A stretch of DNA of 64,000 nt from Aureimonas sp. Leaf427 (GCF_001425485.1 NZ_LMQW01000034.1:248001-312000), one strand, 5' to 3'. Counted from the stretch's first letter, positions 17,437 to 27,629 are shown. Notes: a model not told the origin generated them from the sequence alone. Numbers and translations: made by a program.

Positions 17437-18630
17437 TTAAAGACCGCGCTTCACGTCCGCGAGGGCCGCAAAGCCCCGTTCCAGATCGGTTTTCAGATCG
17501 GCCACGTCCTCCAGTCCGACCTGGAGACGGATGACGGGGCCCTCCGGCGCCGCCGTCGCATGGCGGCGGTCCGAGAGGTCGACGTGGACCGCGAGGCTTT
17601 CGAATCCGCCCCAGGAAAAGCCGAGGCCGAAGAGCTTCAGCGCATCGAGGAAGGCCGCCGCCTCCCGGTCTCCGCCGCCCGCGAGGACGAAGGAGAAGAG
17701 GCCGCTCGCGCCCTTGAACTGGCGCTTCCAAAGATCGTGGCCGGCAAAGGAGGGCAGGGCGGGGTGGAGCACCCGGGCGACCTCGTCCCGACCTTCGAGC
17801 CATTCGGCGAGGGCTAGCCCCGATTCCTGATGGCGCTCCAGGCGCAGGCCCATCGTCTTCAGACCGCGCAGGACGAGATAGGTGTCGTCGGGCGCGGCAT
17901 TGATGCCGATGGTCATCTGCGTGTCGCGCAGGCGCGCATAGGTGGCGGCATTGGCCGAGACGCTGCCCATCATGACGTCGGAATGGCCGCCCGGATATTT
18001 CGTCAGCGCATGGATCGAGAGGTCGACGCCGTGGTCGAGCGGGCGGAAGAAGAGGGGCGTCGCCCAGGTGTTGTCGATCATGGTGACAGCGCCGCCGGCG
18101 TGCGCGACGTCGCAGGCCGCCTTGATGTCCATCATCTCGAACGTGTTGGAGCCCGGCGCTTCCAGAAACACGACCTTGGTCTCCGGCCGCATCAGCGCCA
18201 CGATGCCGTCCGGACGGGCCGGGTCGAAATACTCGACCTCGACGCCCATCCGCTTCAGCACCGTATCGGCGAACTTGCGCGTCGGCGAGTAGACGCAATC
18301 GACGATGAGGACATGATCGCCATGGCCGAGAAAGGCGAGAAGCGGAATCGTCACCGCGGCCAGACCGGAGGGAAGAAGGATCGTGCCGGCGGAGCCTTCC
18401 AGCTCGTCGAGCGCATCTTCCAGCGCGTCGGTCGTCGGCGTTCCCCAGAGCGCGTAGCGATACTTCCCGCCTCGGCGCCGCATCGTCTCGGTATCTTTGA
18501 ACAGAACCGTCGAGGCGTGCACGACCGGCGTGTTCACGAAGCCGTGGAATTCGTCGGGATCACTTCCAGATCGAACCAACTGCGTGTTCGGGCCCCATTT
18601 GGCCAGGGACGAATGCTCTTCTTTGCTCAA
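17437..18630 (-). CDS. metC: cystathionine beta-lyase
   Basis: A 397-residue PLP enzyme of the Cys/Met metabolism family. The cofactor lysine is Lys211 in HALTKYPGGHSD, with Asp186 in MIDNTWATPL contacting the PLP ring. TRKFADTVL and GSNTFEMMDIK segments are typical of MetC. It converts cystathionine to homocysteine, pyruvate and ammonia in methionine synthesis. It is divergent from aapJ, the arrangement known from Rhizobium. No SAM riboswitch is evident upstream. Confidence 0.9.
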   Translation of the reverse strand: MSKEEHSSLAKWGPNTQLVRSGSDPDEFHGFVNTPVVHASTVLFKDTETMRRRGGKYRYALWGTPTTDALEDALDELEGSAGTILLPSGLAAVTIPLLAFLGHGDHVLIVDCVYSPTRKFADTVLKRMGVEVEYFDPARPDGIVALMRPETKVVFLEAPGSNTFEMMDIKAACDVAHAGGAVTMIDNTWATPLFFRPLDHGVDLSIHALTKYPGGHSDVMMGSVSANAATYARLRDTQMTIGINAAPDDTYLVLRGLKTMGLRLERHQESGLALAEWLEGRDEVARVLHPALPSFAGHDLWKRQFKGASGLFSFVLAGGGDREAAAFLDALKLFGLGFSWGGFESLAVHVDLSDRRHATAAPEGPVIRLQVGLEDVADLKTDLERGFAALADVKRGL

Positions 18631-18712
18631 TTGATGGGCTTCCAGCTTCGTTTTCGGGCAGTTTCAGGCGGAAAAAGCTTTCCCCTGAAAAAAAAGTATC
18701 ACAACCTTGACC

Positions 18713-18729
18713 TGCCAATTTTTTTGGCA
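18713..18729. promoter_or_regulatory. palindrome in the metC-aapJ divergent promoter region
   Basis: Perfect palindrome TGCCAA-TTTTT-TTGGCA lying 83 bases before the metC start and 126 bases before aapJ. A TTGACC hexamer (18,707-18,712) directly abuts it and could be a plus-strand -35 element, with a weak CATGAT -10 at 18,728-18,733. Its position fits an operator controlling one or both genes; the regulator is unknown. Confidence 0.4.
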
Positions 18730-18854
18730 TGATGTCGAGGGGGTAAAGGCGTCCGCGAGGACGCCTTCCGGCGGTTTCCGAGCAGAATAGCGTTTGCATC
18801 GTTCGGCTTAGCGCATCCGGATCGGACAATGACATTCCAATGGGAAGGTATCTC

Positions 18855-19874
18855 ATGAAGACGAAGCTTCTGACAGCCGCGCTCGGCCTCGCCGTTGCGG
18901 GTCTCGCAGCCAGCCATGCCTCGGCAGCGACCCTCGACGACGTCAAGGCGCGCGGCACTCTCAGATGCGGCGTGAACACCGGCCTGCCCGGTTTCGCTTC
19001 GCAGAACGATGCCGGCCAGTGGCAGGGCCTCGACATCGACTACTGCAAGGCCGTCGCCGCAGCCGTCTTCGGTGACGTCACGAAGGTCCAGTACGTTCCC
19101 CTCTCGGCCGTTCAGCGCTTCCCCGCGCTTCAGAACAACGAGATCGATCTCCTCGCCCGCAACACGACCTGGACCATGAACCGCGACACCGCGCTCGGTC
19201 TCGATTTCGTGGGCATCAACTACTACGACGGCCAGGGCTTCATGGTGAAGAAGGAGTTGAACATCAACTCCGCGCTGCAGCTCTCGGGCGCCACGGTCTG
19301 CGTGCAGAGCGGCACGACGACCGAGCTGAACCTCGCCGACTACTTCGCCGCCAACAACATGCAGTTCAACCCCGTCGTCATCGAGGCGCAGAACGACGTG
19401 AACGGTGCCTATGACAGCGGCCGCTGCGACGTTCTGACCACGGACCAGTCGGGCCTCTACGCCTCGCGCCTGGAGCTGGCCAAGCCGGACGACAACATCG
19501 TCCTGCCCGAGATCATCTCCAAGGAGCCGCTCGGACCCGCCGTGCGCGGCGGCGACTCGCAGTGGTTCGACGTCGTGAAGTGGACCCACTTCGCGCTTCT
19601 GAACGCCGAGGAGCTGGGCATCACGCAGGCCAATGTCGAGGAGATGAAGAACTCCCCGAACCCCGAGATCAAGCGCATGCTCGGCGTCGGCTCGACCTTC
19701 GGCGCCGATGCCGGCCTGCCCAACGACTGGGTCGTCGCCATCGTCAAGGGCGTCGGCAATTACGGCGAGGTCTTCGAGCGCAACATCGGCGCGTCCACCC
19801 CGCTCGGCATCGCGCGCGGCCAGAACGCTCTCTGGACCAAGGGCGGCCTCCAGTACGCACCGCCGATCCGCTGA
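18855..19874 (+). CDS. aapJ: general L-amino acid ABC transporter binding protein
   Basis: A 339-residue periplasmic protein. Residues 1-24 are a signal peptide (MKTKLLTAALGLAVAGLAASHASA). The mature part has the family-3 solute-binding pattern, including RGTLRCGVNTGLPGFA, GLDIDYCKAVAAAVFG and LARNTTWTMNRD. ATG 18,855 follows GGGAAGG; an ATG five codons upstream is less likely. It is the first gene of aapJQMP, which in Rhizobium leguminosarum imports a broad range of amino acids. Length fits AapJ. Confidence 0.92.
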   Translation: MKTKLLTAALGLAVAGLAASHASAATLDDVKARGTLRCGVNTGLPGFASQNDAGQWQGLDIDYCKAVAAAVFGDVTKVQYVPLSAVQRFPALQNNEIDLLARNTTWTMNRDTALGLDFVGINYYDGQGFMVKKELNINSALQLSGATVCVQSGTTTELNLADYFAANNMQFNPVVIEAQNDVNGAYDSGRCDVLTTDQSGLYASRLELAKPDDNIVLPEIISKEPLGPAVRGGDSQWFDVVKWTHFALLNAEELGITQANVEEMKNSPNPEIKRMLGVGSTFGADAGLPNDWVVAIVKGVGNYGEVFERNIGASTPLGIARGQNALWTKGGLQYAPPIR

Positions 19875-19926
19875 TCGATCGAAGGCGGGCCAGGCCCTCG
19901 GGAGCCGGCCCGCTATCGCATGACAA

Positions 19927-19953
19927 AGGACCCGCGCCAACGGCGCGGGTCCT
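19927..19953 (+). repeat. intercistronic hairpin between aapJ and aapQ
   Basis: Perfect 12-bp stem (AGGACCCGCGCC / GGCGCGGGTCCT) with an AAC loop, 52 bases after the aapJ stop and 63 bases before aapQ. CCGCAG follows rather than T residues. It probably stabilises the aapJ message or causes partial termination, giving more binding protein than permease. Confidence 0.65.
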
Positions 19954-20016
19954 CCGCAGCCGCCCGGGCCACCTTCGGCCGAGTTCGATCAACCCTGGAG
20001 AGGCAAGCAACGCTTC

Positions 20017-21207
20017 ATGACCGCCGAGACCCATCCGCTGCCGCGCCAAGGCTCGAAAACCGCGATCTTCACCAATCCGACCGTGCGCAGCGCCGTGGTG
20101 CAGGTCGTTCTTCTCGGCGCGCTCGTCGCCTTCGCCTGGTGGATCATCGACAACACCGCCGCCAATATGCGGCAGGCGAACATGGCGTCCGGCTTCGGCT
20201 TTCTCGGCACGCGGTCGAGCTTCGAGATCGGCCAGCATCTCATCGAATATTCCAGCAATTCCACCTATGGCCGGGCGATCCTCGTCGGCATTCTGAACAC
20301 GCTGGTCATCGCGATCTCCGGCATCGTGCTCGCGACCATTCTCGGCTTCATCGTCGGCATCGGGCGCCTGTCGCGCAACTTCCTCGTCCGCAGCCTCGCC
20401 ACGGTCTATGTCGAGACCTTCCGCAACATCCCGCCGCTGCTGGTTATCCTCTTCTGGTATTTCGGCGTCCTGGCGCTGCTGCAGGCGCCGCGCGGTCTCG
20501 CCGAGTCGCCGATCGGCGTCTACCTGACCAATCGCGGTCTCCAGATTCCCGCCGTGATCTTTCAGCCGCTGGCCTGGGTGACGCTCGCGGCGCTCGTCGT
20601 CGGCATCGTCGCGACGATCCTTCTCAGCCGCCGGAACAAGGCGCATCAGCTCGCGACCGGCGAGCGGCGGAGCCTCCTTCTTCCGGCTCTTGGCCTCATC
20701 GTCGGCCTTCCCGTCGTCGCCTTTGTCGCGACCGGCCTGCCGGGCACGCTCGAGTTTCCGGCGGCGACGCGCTTCAATCTCGTCGGCGGCCTGCAGGTCC
20801 GGCCCGAATACATCGCCCTGTTCCTGGCGCTCTCGATCTATACGGGCGCCTTCATCGCCGAGATCGTGCGCGCCGGCATTCTGTCGGTCTCCAAGGGACA
20901 GAGCGAGGCGGCGATGGCGCTCGGGCTGACGCGCAGCCAGCTTCTGCGCCTCGTCGTGGTGCCGCAGGCCTTCCGGGTGATCATCCCGCCGCTGACGAGC
21001 CAGTATCTGAACCTCACCAAGAACTCGTCTCTCGGCTTCGCGATCGGCTATCCCGAGCTCTATTCGATCGGCTCGACCGTCGCCAACCAGGCGGGCCAGA
21101 CGGTCGAGGTCGTGGCGATCTGGATCTGCGCCTATCTCGGCATCAGCCTCGTCTCGTCCTTCCTGATGAACATGTTCAACGCCCGCATGGCGTTGGTCGA
21201 ACGCTGA
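20017..21207 (+). CDS. aapQ: general L-amino acid ABC transporter permease
   Basis: A 396-residue His/Glu/Gln-type permease. A first helix near 26-48 is followed by a periplasmic loop; the transport domain begins at [27 protein letters not shown] (about 88). The ATPase-contact loop is [23 protein letters not shown]. An extra membrane segment around residues 185-245 separates the two halves, as usual for AapQ. Length agrees with rhizobial AapQ (about 400). Confidence 0.9.
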   Translation: MTAETHPLPRQGSKTAIFTNPTVRSAVVQVVLLGALVAFAWWIIDNTAANMRQANMASGFGFLGTRSSFEIGQHLIEYSSNSTYGRAILVGILNTLVIAISGIVLATILGFIVGIGRLSRNFLVRSLATVYVETFRNIPPLLVILFWYFGVLALLQAPRGLAESPIGVYLTNRGLQIPAVIFQPLAWVTLAALVVGIVATILLSRRNKAHQLATGERRSLLLPALGLIVGLPVVAFVATGLPGTLEFPAATRFNLVGGLQVRPEYIALFLALSIYTGAFIAEIVRAGILSVSKGQSEAAMALGLTRSQLLRLVVVPQAFRVIIPPLTSQYLNLTKNSSLGFAIGYPELYSIGSTVANQAGQTVEVVAIWICAYLGISLVSSFLMNMFNARMALVER

Positions 21208-21223
21208 TCCCGGAGCGCACCCC

Positions 21224-22723
21224 ATGGAAGAACAAGTCGCGCGCTTCGTCTCGACCGAGCCCAAGCTGCCTCTGCCGCCGCCGGCCGGAGAAACGGGTCC
21301 GATTGCCCGCATTCGCAAGAACCTCTTCGCGACGCCGGTCGACGCCCTCCTGACGATCCTGGCCGCTGCGCTGATCGTCTACGTCGTCTATCATCTCTTC
21401 GAATGGGGCATCGTCAACGCGGCCTTCACGGGTAGCGACCGGTCTGTCTGCCTGCCCGCCGAAGGGCGTGAAGCCGGCGCCTGCTGGGCGTTCATCGGGG
21501 CGAAGTTCGAGCTCTTCATGTACGGCATCTATCCCGAAGCCGAACGCTGGCGGGCCGATCTCCTGATCATCCTTCTCGTGGCGCTCGTCGTTCCGATCGC
21601 CATTCCGAGCGTGCCCTTCAAGCGGCTGAACGCGATCCTGCTTCTCGCGGTGTTCCCCTTCGTCGCGCTGGTGCTTCTGACGGGTGGCGACTTCAATCTC
21701 GGCGCGAGCGGCGCGGCCTTCTTCATGCTGCTCGCCGCTGCCGTGACGCTCTATGTCGCAAGTGGCAAGATCGGTTTCCGCTGGGAGGCGCCGCTCGTCC
21801 GGCTGGCGCTCGGCCTTCTCGCCGTGTCCTTCGTCGCCTTCGTGGCGTCGCTCGTGGTGAAGACGGACGACGTGCGCTTTCTCGACTTCGAGCTGACCGT
21901 TGCCGGCCTCGTCTCCGTCGGCGCGGCGATTTTCGTCGTCGTCCTCACGGCGATCTCGACGCTCGCAACGCCCGAGACGCGCGGGACGGTTCTCTCCGTG
22001 CTGACGCCCTTCGTCGCCATCGTGGCCGTGCTTGCCTTCCTCACGTCCGATCTCGGCCTGACGCCCGTCGCCACCAATTCCTGGGGCGGCCTTCTTCTGA
22101 CGCTCGTCGTCGCGATCTCTGGCATCGTCGCGTCGCTGCCGCTCGGCATTCTGCTGGCGCTCGGTCGGCGCTCGAAAATGCCGATCGTGAAGATGTTCTC
22201 GGTGATCTTCATCGAGTTCTGGCGCGGTATTCCGCTGATCACCGTGCTCTTCATGGCGAACTTCATGCTGCCGCTCTTCCTGCCGCCGGGCGTCAGCTTC
22301 GACCAGCTCCTGCGCGTTCTCGTCGGCGTCGCCCTCTTCTCGGCCGCCTACATGGCCGAGGTCATCCGCGGCGGTCTCCAGGCGATCCCGAAGGGCCAGT
22401 ACGAAGGCGCCGATGCGATGGCGCTGACCTATTGGCAGAAGATGCGGATGATCATCCTGCCGCAGGCGCTGAAACTCGTGATCCCGGGCATCGTCAACAC
22501 GTTCATCGGGCTCTTCAAGGATACGAGCCTCGTCGCGGCAGTCGGTCTCGCCGATCTGCTTGGCCAGGTCCGGCGCGGCTTCAGCGACCAGAACTGGGCG
22601 ACGGAAAACACGCCCGCGACGGGTCTCGTCTTCGCCGCCTTCGTCTTCTGGCTCTTCTGCTTCTCGATGTCGCGCTATTCCGTCTACATGGAACGCCGCC
22701 TCGATACCGGACACAAACGATAA
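21224..22723 (+). CDS. aapM: general L-amino acid ABC transporter permease, enlarged
   Basis: A 499-residue permease whose C-terminal 215 residues are the standard transport domain, from [23 protein letters not shown] to [12 protein letters not shown], with ATPase loop [23 protein letters not shown] (394-416). The N-terminal part is about 115 residues longer than rhizobial AapM (roughly 384): residues 137-275 contain four or five additional hydrophobic segments. The frame is continuous and codon use matches its neighbours, so this is not a fusion artefact. It pairs with AapQ to form the channel. Confidence 0.9.
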   Translation: MEEQVARFVSTEPKLPLPPPAGETGPIARIRKNLFATPVDALLTILAAALIVYVVYHLFEWGIVNAAFTGSDRSVCLPAEGREAGACWAFIGAKFELFMYGIYPEAERWRADLLIILLVALVVPIAIPSVPFKRLNAILLLAVFPFVALVLLTGGDFNLGASGAAFFMLLAAAVTLYVASGKIGFRWEAPLVRLALGLLAVSFVAFVASLVVKTDDVRFLDFELTVAGLVSVGAAIFVVVLTAISTLATPETRGTVLSVLTPFVAIVAVLAFLTSDLGLTPVATNSWGGLLLTLVVAISGIVASLPLGILLALGRRSKMPIVKMFSVIFIEFWRGIPLITVLFMANFMLPLFLPPGVSFDQLLRVLVGVALFSAAYMAEVIRGGLQAIPKGQYEGADAMALTYWQKMRMIILPQALKLVIPGIVNTFIGLFKDTSLVAAVGLADLLGQVRRGFSDQNWATENTPATGLVFAAFVFWLFCFSMSRYSVYMERRLDTGHKR

Positions 22724-22734
22724 GGACCTCGGCC

Positions 22735-23511
<777 letters not shown>

Positions 23512-23739
23512 CGCCTGCCCGGTTCATTCTGAACCAGACAGGCCCTGGATTTCCTCCGTTTCGTTTGTCTTTTCGGGATAACCGGTTTCCACTTATCCCT
23601 GACAAATGCTAAGGCCGCGAGCTTCGCGCCGCCCAGAGATCGGGTGGCGCGTCGCCTGATGTTTCGATTCAACGGCGGCTGAAAAGCTGGGAGATCGAAG
23701 ACGTTGGGCGGATCGTCTCTCGATCCGAATCAAGGAGAA
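23512..23739 (+). ncRNA. candidate small RNA or long 3' region ahead of a strong terminator
   Basis: No open frame with coding character lies between aapP and the hairpin at 23,740. The hairpin is 228 bases past the aapP stop, unusually far for that operon's own end, and a GGTTTCCACTTATCCCTGAC block of the kind seen in rhizobial intergenic DNA sits at about 23,583. A small RNA ending at the hairpin is one explanation; a long aap 3' UTR is the other. Confidence 0.25.
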
Positions 23740-23771
23740 GCCGGCGGCTCCATGAGAGCCGCCGGCTTTTT
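23740..23771 (+). terminator. intrinsic terminator
   Basis: An 11-bp perfect stem (GCCGGCGGCTC / GAGCCGCCGGC) with a 5-base loop, followed by TTTTTCG. It is a strong plus-strand rho-independent terminator between aapP and the convergent OmpA-like gene. Confidence 0.85.
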
Positions 23772-23904
23772 CGTTTCGCAGGTTCGGACCGAACGGTTCG
23801 GCAGTCTGCGGTGTCGCTTGAGTCGAGGTCTCGGGGTCTTCAGGTCTGCGAGACCTTTGCAGGCGGCCGCGAGTGCCGCCTGCGTGAGAGTCATGCTGCT
23901 CTGA

Positions 23905-25872
23905 TCACTGCGCCTTGGCGGTGGTCACGGGCTTCACCAGCGAGGTGATGCGGCGCAGGGTCACGCGCCGGTTTTCGCGGCTTGGCTCCTGCGTGTTCAC
24001 CTTCAGGTCTTCCTCGCCATAGCCCTGCGTCACGAGGTTTTCGGCGGGAACGTCGAAATACTCCGTCAGGGCCGAGGCCACGGCTTCCGCGCGCTCGTCG
24101 GAAAGGGCGAGGTTCGCGATGTTCTTGCCCACCGCGTCCGTATGTCCTTCGATGAGGAAGGTCTCGCCGGGATTGGCCTTGATGACGCGGGAGACCGCGT
24201 CGGCCAGCGCCTGGAGGTTCTTCACCTCCGCCTGGGAGATCGAGGCCGAGCCGAAGTCGAAGTTGATCGTGTTCACGTCGATGCGGCGCACCTTCTCGCG
24301 GATGCGGGGGGAGCGACGCACTTCGTCGACCGAATAGATCCGCTCCACCGTTTCGACGGGCGGCGCGATGATCGTGTTGAAGTAGAGCTCCTCGTCGGGC
24401 TCGGAGACGTCCACGATATACTCGTCCTCGGGGATGGCGAGGTCGAGCGGCGGCAGGTCGGCGCCGGGATCGTAGAAATAGTCGGGCCGCTGCTCGTCCT
24501 CGGAATAGGGGTCGTAGAAGAGCACGACCTCCTCGTCGCCGGGCAGGATGCGCGAGCGCTGGATGACGTCGCCATATTCGTTGGTGATCGTCACGACCCT
24601 CACGCCGTTCGGCCGAACGATCGTCTCGCGATAGCGGCCGCGCGGCAGCTGCTCGGTGTAGCGCTCGGTCGAATCCGCGCGCAGGCGCTGATCGTCGTCC
24701 GAGCGGATGAAGTAGGTCGCGGCGGCTCCGACCGCCGCGCCGACGACTGCGGCGCCGGCGATGGCGATGATGTCGCGATCGCGAACGCGCTGAACGACCT
24801 CCGTCTGCGGGGGCAGGATGTATTGCGGAGCGGTCTCGACACGCTGGCCCTGCTCGACCGTCACCGACTGCACCACGACCGGCTGCGAGAGCTGCTGGAC
24901 GCGCGCATCGCTCTGGTTGATCGCTGCGGGATCGACTGGTGCCGTCTGCACCTCGACCGGAACGGCCTGGGGCGTTTCGGCGACGGGCGGAGCGGCCGGT
25001 TGCGCCGGCGCGGCCTGCGCGGCGGCATCGGGAGCCGGCGTCACCGTGCCGGGCGCTGCAGGCGCGGCCGCGTCAGGCGCGACCGGAGCTGTGGCATCCG
25101 GGGCGACAGGCGCGGTGCCCGGAGCTGCAGGGGCCGCCGCGTCGGGGGCAGCGGGCGGGGTGCCGGGAGCGGCCGGGGCAGCGTCATCGGGAGCCGCCGG
25201 AGCCACGCCGCCGGCGGGAGCGGTCGCATCCGGTGCAGGGCTTGCGGGGGCGGCCGCCGGGGCGTCGGCGGCCGGAGGCGTTGCGGCCGGAGCTTCGGCT
25301 GCCGGAGGAGCGGCGGGCGTCGGTGCTTCCGCCGGAGCGGGCGCAGCTGCCGGCGTTTCCGCTGCGGGGGCCGGCGCTTCCGCAGGTGCCGGTTCGGATC
25401 TGGCTGCGGGCGCCGCCTCGGGGGCCGGCGTCTCGGCGGGGGCCGGTGCCGGCTCGGGTGCCGCCGGCTCCGGCGCTGCCGGTGCCTCGGGCTCGGGAGC
25501 CGGGGCCTCGGGCGCGGGGGCCGGTGCAGGCTCCTCGGCGGGCGCAGGCGCGGGTTCAGGCGCTGGAGCGGGCTCGGGCTCTGGAGCGGGGGCCGGTTCC
25601 TCGGCGGCAGGTTCCGGGGCCGCGGGCTCCGGGGCCGGAGGCGGCTCTTCCGCGACGGGCTCCGGCGGTGCCGGCTCGGGCGCGGGTTCCGGCTGGGGGG
25701 CAGGCTCTTCCGCGGGTGCGGCCTCGGCGGGCGGCACTTCGTCCGGCGCGGCCTGGGCCAAGCGAAGGCGCGCGGCCTCCTCGGCATAGGCGAAGGACGG
25801 GGCCGTCAGCGTTGTGGAGGCGGCGAGGGCCGCCATCATCAGCAAGCTGCCGGTTTTCTTCAAAGTCGGCAT
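23905..25872 (-). CDS. OmpA family protein with long Pro/Ala/Glu repeat region
   Basis: A 655-residue protein. Residues 1-30 are a signal peptide (ending SFAYA). Residues 45-300 are built of irregular Ala-Pro-Glu repeats (PEPAPEPAPP, APAEAPAP, PDAAAPAAPG), a flexible spacer. A glycine/alanine-rich hydrophobic helix lies near 370-390 (IIAIAGAAVVGAAVGAAATYFI). The C-terminal 110 residues are an OmpA peptidoglycan-binding domain (INFDFGSASI, FLIEGHTDAVGKN, LSDERAEAVASAL). It probably links outer membrane or periplasm to the cell wall. It is monocistronic, and GC content rises in the repeat part. Confidence 0.8.
   Translation of the reverse strand: MPTLKKTGSLLMMAALAASTTLTAPSFAYAEEAARLRLAQAAPDEVPPAEAAPAEEPAPQPEPAPEPAPPEPVAEEPPPAPEPAAPEPAAEEPAPAPEPEPAPAPEPAPAPAEEPAPAPAPEAPAPEPEAPAAPEPAAPEPAPAPAETPAPEAAPAARSEPAPAEAPAPAAETPAAAPAPAEAPTPAAPPAAEAPAATPPAADAPAAAPASPAPDATAPAGGVAPAAPDDAAPAAPGTPPAAPDAAAPAAPGTAPVAPDATAPVAPDAAAPAAPGTVTPAPDAAAQAAPAQPAAPPVAETPQAVPVEVQTAPVDPAAINQSDARVQQLSQPVVVQSVTVEQGQRVETAPQYILPPQTEVVQRVRDRDIIAIAGAAVVGAAVGAAATYFIRSDDDQRLRADSTERYTEQLPRGRYRETIVRPNGVRVVTITNEYGDVIQRSRILPGDEEVVLFYDPYSEDEQRPDYFYDPGADLPPLDLAIPEDEYIVDVSEPDEELYFNTIIAPPVETVERIYSVDEVRRSPRIREKVRRIDVNTINFDFGSASISQAEVKNLQALADAVSRVIKANPGETFLIEGHTDAVGKNIANLALSDERAEAVASALTEYFDVPAENLVTQGYGEEDLKVNTQEPSRENRRVTLRRITSLVKPVTTAKAQ
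24960..25745 (-). repeat. degenerate Ala/Pro/Glu codon repeats inside the OmpA-like gene
   Basis: About 785 bases of short imperfect tandem units coding PAPE, AAPA and similar motifs. The bases are nearly all G and C with the repeat register varying from unit to unit. Such tracts tend to gain or lose units by slippage, so the exact protein length may differ among strains. Confidence 0.7.
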
Positions 25873-26029
25873 AGGTCTACCTTTGTTCGAGATCCGTCCC
25901 TTACGGATGTCACCTGTTCGCGCGGCCCGTCGGCCATGCGCAAGCCACGGCCGCTCGCGCTTCAGCGCAACCGGTCGCCTGCCGAGAAGTAGGGCAGCGC
26001 GATGGTGGTTCCATGACGCCGCGCCCGCG

Positions 26030-27196
26030 TCAGCGATCCGGCGGCGTCCAATCGTAGAGCCAGGCGAGGTCGCGCTTCAGCGCGCTTTGCGGGCGCAGCG
26101 CGAGCGCGGCATCGCGAGCCCAGGCGAAGGGCGGCGGCAGATGGTAGACGAGCCGGTGGAAGGCGACCCGGCGGCGAACCTTCTCCAGCCGGGCGCGGCG
26201 CGCCTCGCGGAAAACGGCTGCTGCTTCTCCGAGCGAGGACGAGGTCTCGACCGCATCGGCCAGGACGGCCGCGTCCTCGATCGCCATGGCGGCTCCCTGC
26301 GCGGCGAAGGGCAGCATGGCATGGGCCGCGTCGCCGATGAGCACGATGCCCTCGGGAAGCTTCGCCTCCATGCGGTCGGTCTCGAAGAGCGACCAGGCCG
26401 TGACGGGGCCCGCGCGATCGAAGAGCGCGAGCAGGCGAGAGTCCCAGCTGGCGAAGCGGCGGACGAGATCGGATCGGTCGACCGGGCGCGGCGCTCCGTC
26501 CTTCACGGCGGGACCGATCGCCACGAGGTTGGTCCTCGCACCGGCGGCGACGGGATAGGCGACGGCGTGATGCCGCGTGCCGAGCCAGGCCTCGATGCTG
26601 CCGGAGGGGGATGGCGCGTCCAGCATCATGCGATAGGCGGCGAGGCCGGTGAAGACGGGCGCGTCGAGGGCGAGCGCCGAGGCGACGGCGGAGCGGACGC
26701 CATCGGCCGCGACGATCAGGCGGCGGCCGATCCTCGTGGTCTCGACGCCCGCGCCATCGCGGGTCGCGATCTCGAACGTCGCGGACGCGGTCGATGTCAG
26801 CGCGACGAGGCTCTGGTCGAGCGCCAGCCGGATGCGAGGCTCCGCCATGACGGCATCGACGAGGGTCGCCTGGAGGTCGGACCGCAGGATCGAGAGGTAA
26901 GGCGTTCCGTCGCCGGAAAGAACCGGCACCGAGGCGAGAACGCGGCCCGACCGGCCCGAGCGCAGCGTCACGGCTTCGGCCGAGACCCCTCGTTCCCTCA
27001 AGGCGGGGAGCAGGCCGAGGCGGCCGAGGACGCGGAGCGCGTTCGGCGACAGCTGGAGACCGGCGCCGACCTCCTCGAGCCGGGGAGAGCGCTCCAGGAT
27101 CTCGACCTCGTGCCCGGCTTTCGCCAGACAGAGGGCTGCCGTCAGGCCCGCGATCCCGGCGCCGACGATCGTCGCGGGTTCGGGCCCGAGTTTCAT
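26030..27196 (-). CDS. FAD-dependent monooxygenase (salicylate hydroxylase-like)
   Basis: A 388-residue flavoprotein. The dinucleotide-binding motif IVGAGIAGLTAAL is at residues 11-23, followed by EILERSPRLEEVGAGLQLSPNA, and the second FAD motif is GDAAHAMLPFAAQGAAMAIED near 290. These place it with class A monooxygenases (UbiH/salicylate or 6-hydroxynicotinate hydroxylase-like). It should hydroxylate an aromatic substrate with NAD(P)H and O2; the substrate is unknown. It starts 13 bases after the zf-CHCC gene stop, so the two are probably cotranscribed. Confidence 0.85.
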   Translation of the reverse strand: MKLGPEPATIVGAGIAGLTAALCLAKAGHEVEILERSPRLEEVGAGLQLSPNALRVLGRLGLLPALRERGVSAEAVTLRSGRSGRVLASVPVLSGDGTPYLSILRSDLQATLVDAVMAEPRIRLALDQSLVALTSTASATFEIATRDGAGVETTRIGRRLIVAADGVRSAVASALALDAPVFTGLAAYRMMLDAPSPSGSIEAWLGTRHHAVAYPVAAGARTNLVAIGPAVKDGAPRPVDRSDLVRRFASWDSRLLALFDRAGPVTAWSLFETDRMEAKLPEGIVLIGDAAHAMLPFAAQGAAMAIEDAAVLADAVETSSSLGEAAAVFREARRARLEKVRRRVAFHRLVYHLPPPFAWARDAALALRPQSALKRDLAWLYDWTPPDR

Positions 27197-27209
27197 CGAC
27201 GGGTCGGTT

Positions 27210-27455
27210 TCAGGCGGCGCGCTCGACGAAGAGGCAGCCGGACGGGCGCGTCTCTTCGGCCTTCAGGGCCGGATCGTAGCGATAGAGGGTCGAGCAGTAG
27301 CCACAGACCTTCTCGCCCTCGTCGCCCATGTCGAGATAGACATGCGGGTGGTCGAAGGGCGGATTGGCGCCGACGCACATGAATTCGGTGACGCCGATCT
27401 CGATCGCGTCGTGTCCACCGTCGTTCTGGAAATGGGGAATGATGTGAGCGGCCAT
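27210..27455 (-). CDS. zinc-finger protein of the zf-CHCC family
   Basis: An 81-residue protein with the CHCC motif: Cys27, His (DHPHVY, about 36-38), Cys51 and Cys54 (KVCGYCSTLYRY). The family is homologous to the NDUFS6-type accessory subunit of respiratory complex I in alphaproteobacteria. The reading frame continues upstream but ATG 27,455 is the family start. It lies just ahead of the FAD monooxygenase gene on the same strand. Zinc binding follows from the motif; association with complex I is inferred from the family. Confidence 0.85.
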   Translation of the reverse strand: MAAHIIPHFQNDGGHDAIEIGVTEFMCVGANPPFDHPHVYLDMGDEGEKVCGYCSTLYRYDPALKAEETRPSGCLFVERAA

Positions 27456-27629
27456 CGGCTCGTCCTCGGCGCATGAGCATGGTTCGGTTCGGCGGGACCA
27501 TAGTCGCGGCGCTTTCAAAAGAACAGGGTGGCCGGACGGGGCCGCGCTGCGATATGGGCTGCGCATGAAGGGGGCGGCGCCGGGTCGTCGTCCCGTCCAC
27601 GCGCGATCGCCGAGCAGGAGCCGGACCGG

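Noticed and set aside
18631-18712. SAM riboswitch upstream of metC
   Set aside because: I could not find the conserved pairing blocks of SAM-I or SAM-II; the region is short and A-rich.
24960-25745. CRISPR-like or satellite array
   Set aside because: The repetition is codon-level Ala/Pro/Glu coding with irregular units and no constant repeat or spacer.
24818-25874. Large plus-strand frames opposite the OmpA-like gene (Gly/Ala- or Arg/Pro-rich)
   Set aside because: They are mirror images of the Ala/Pro/Glu codon repeats on the minus strand and have no independent features.
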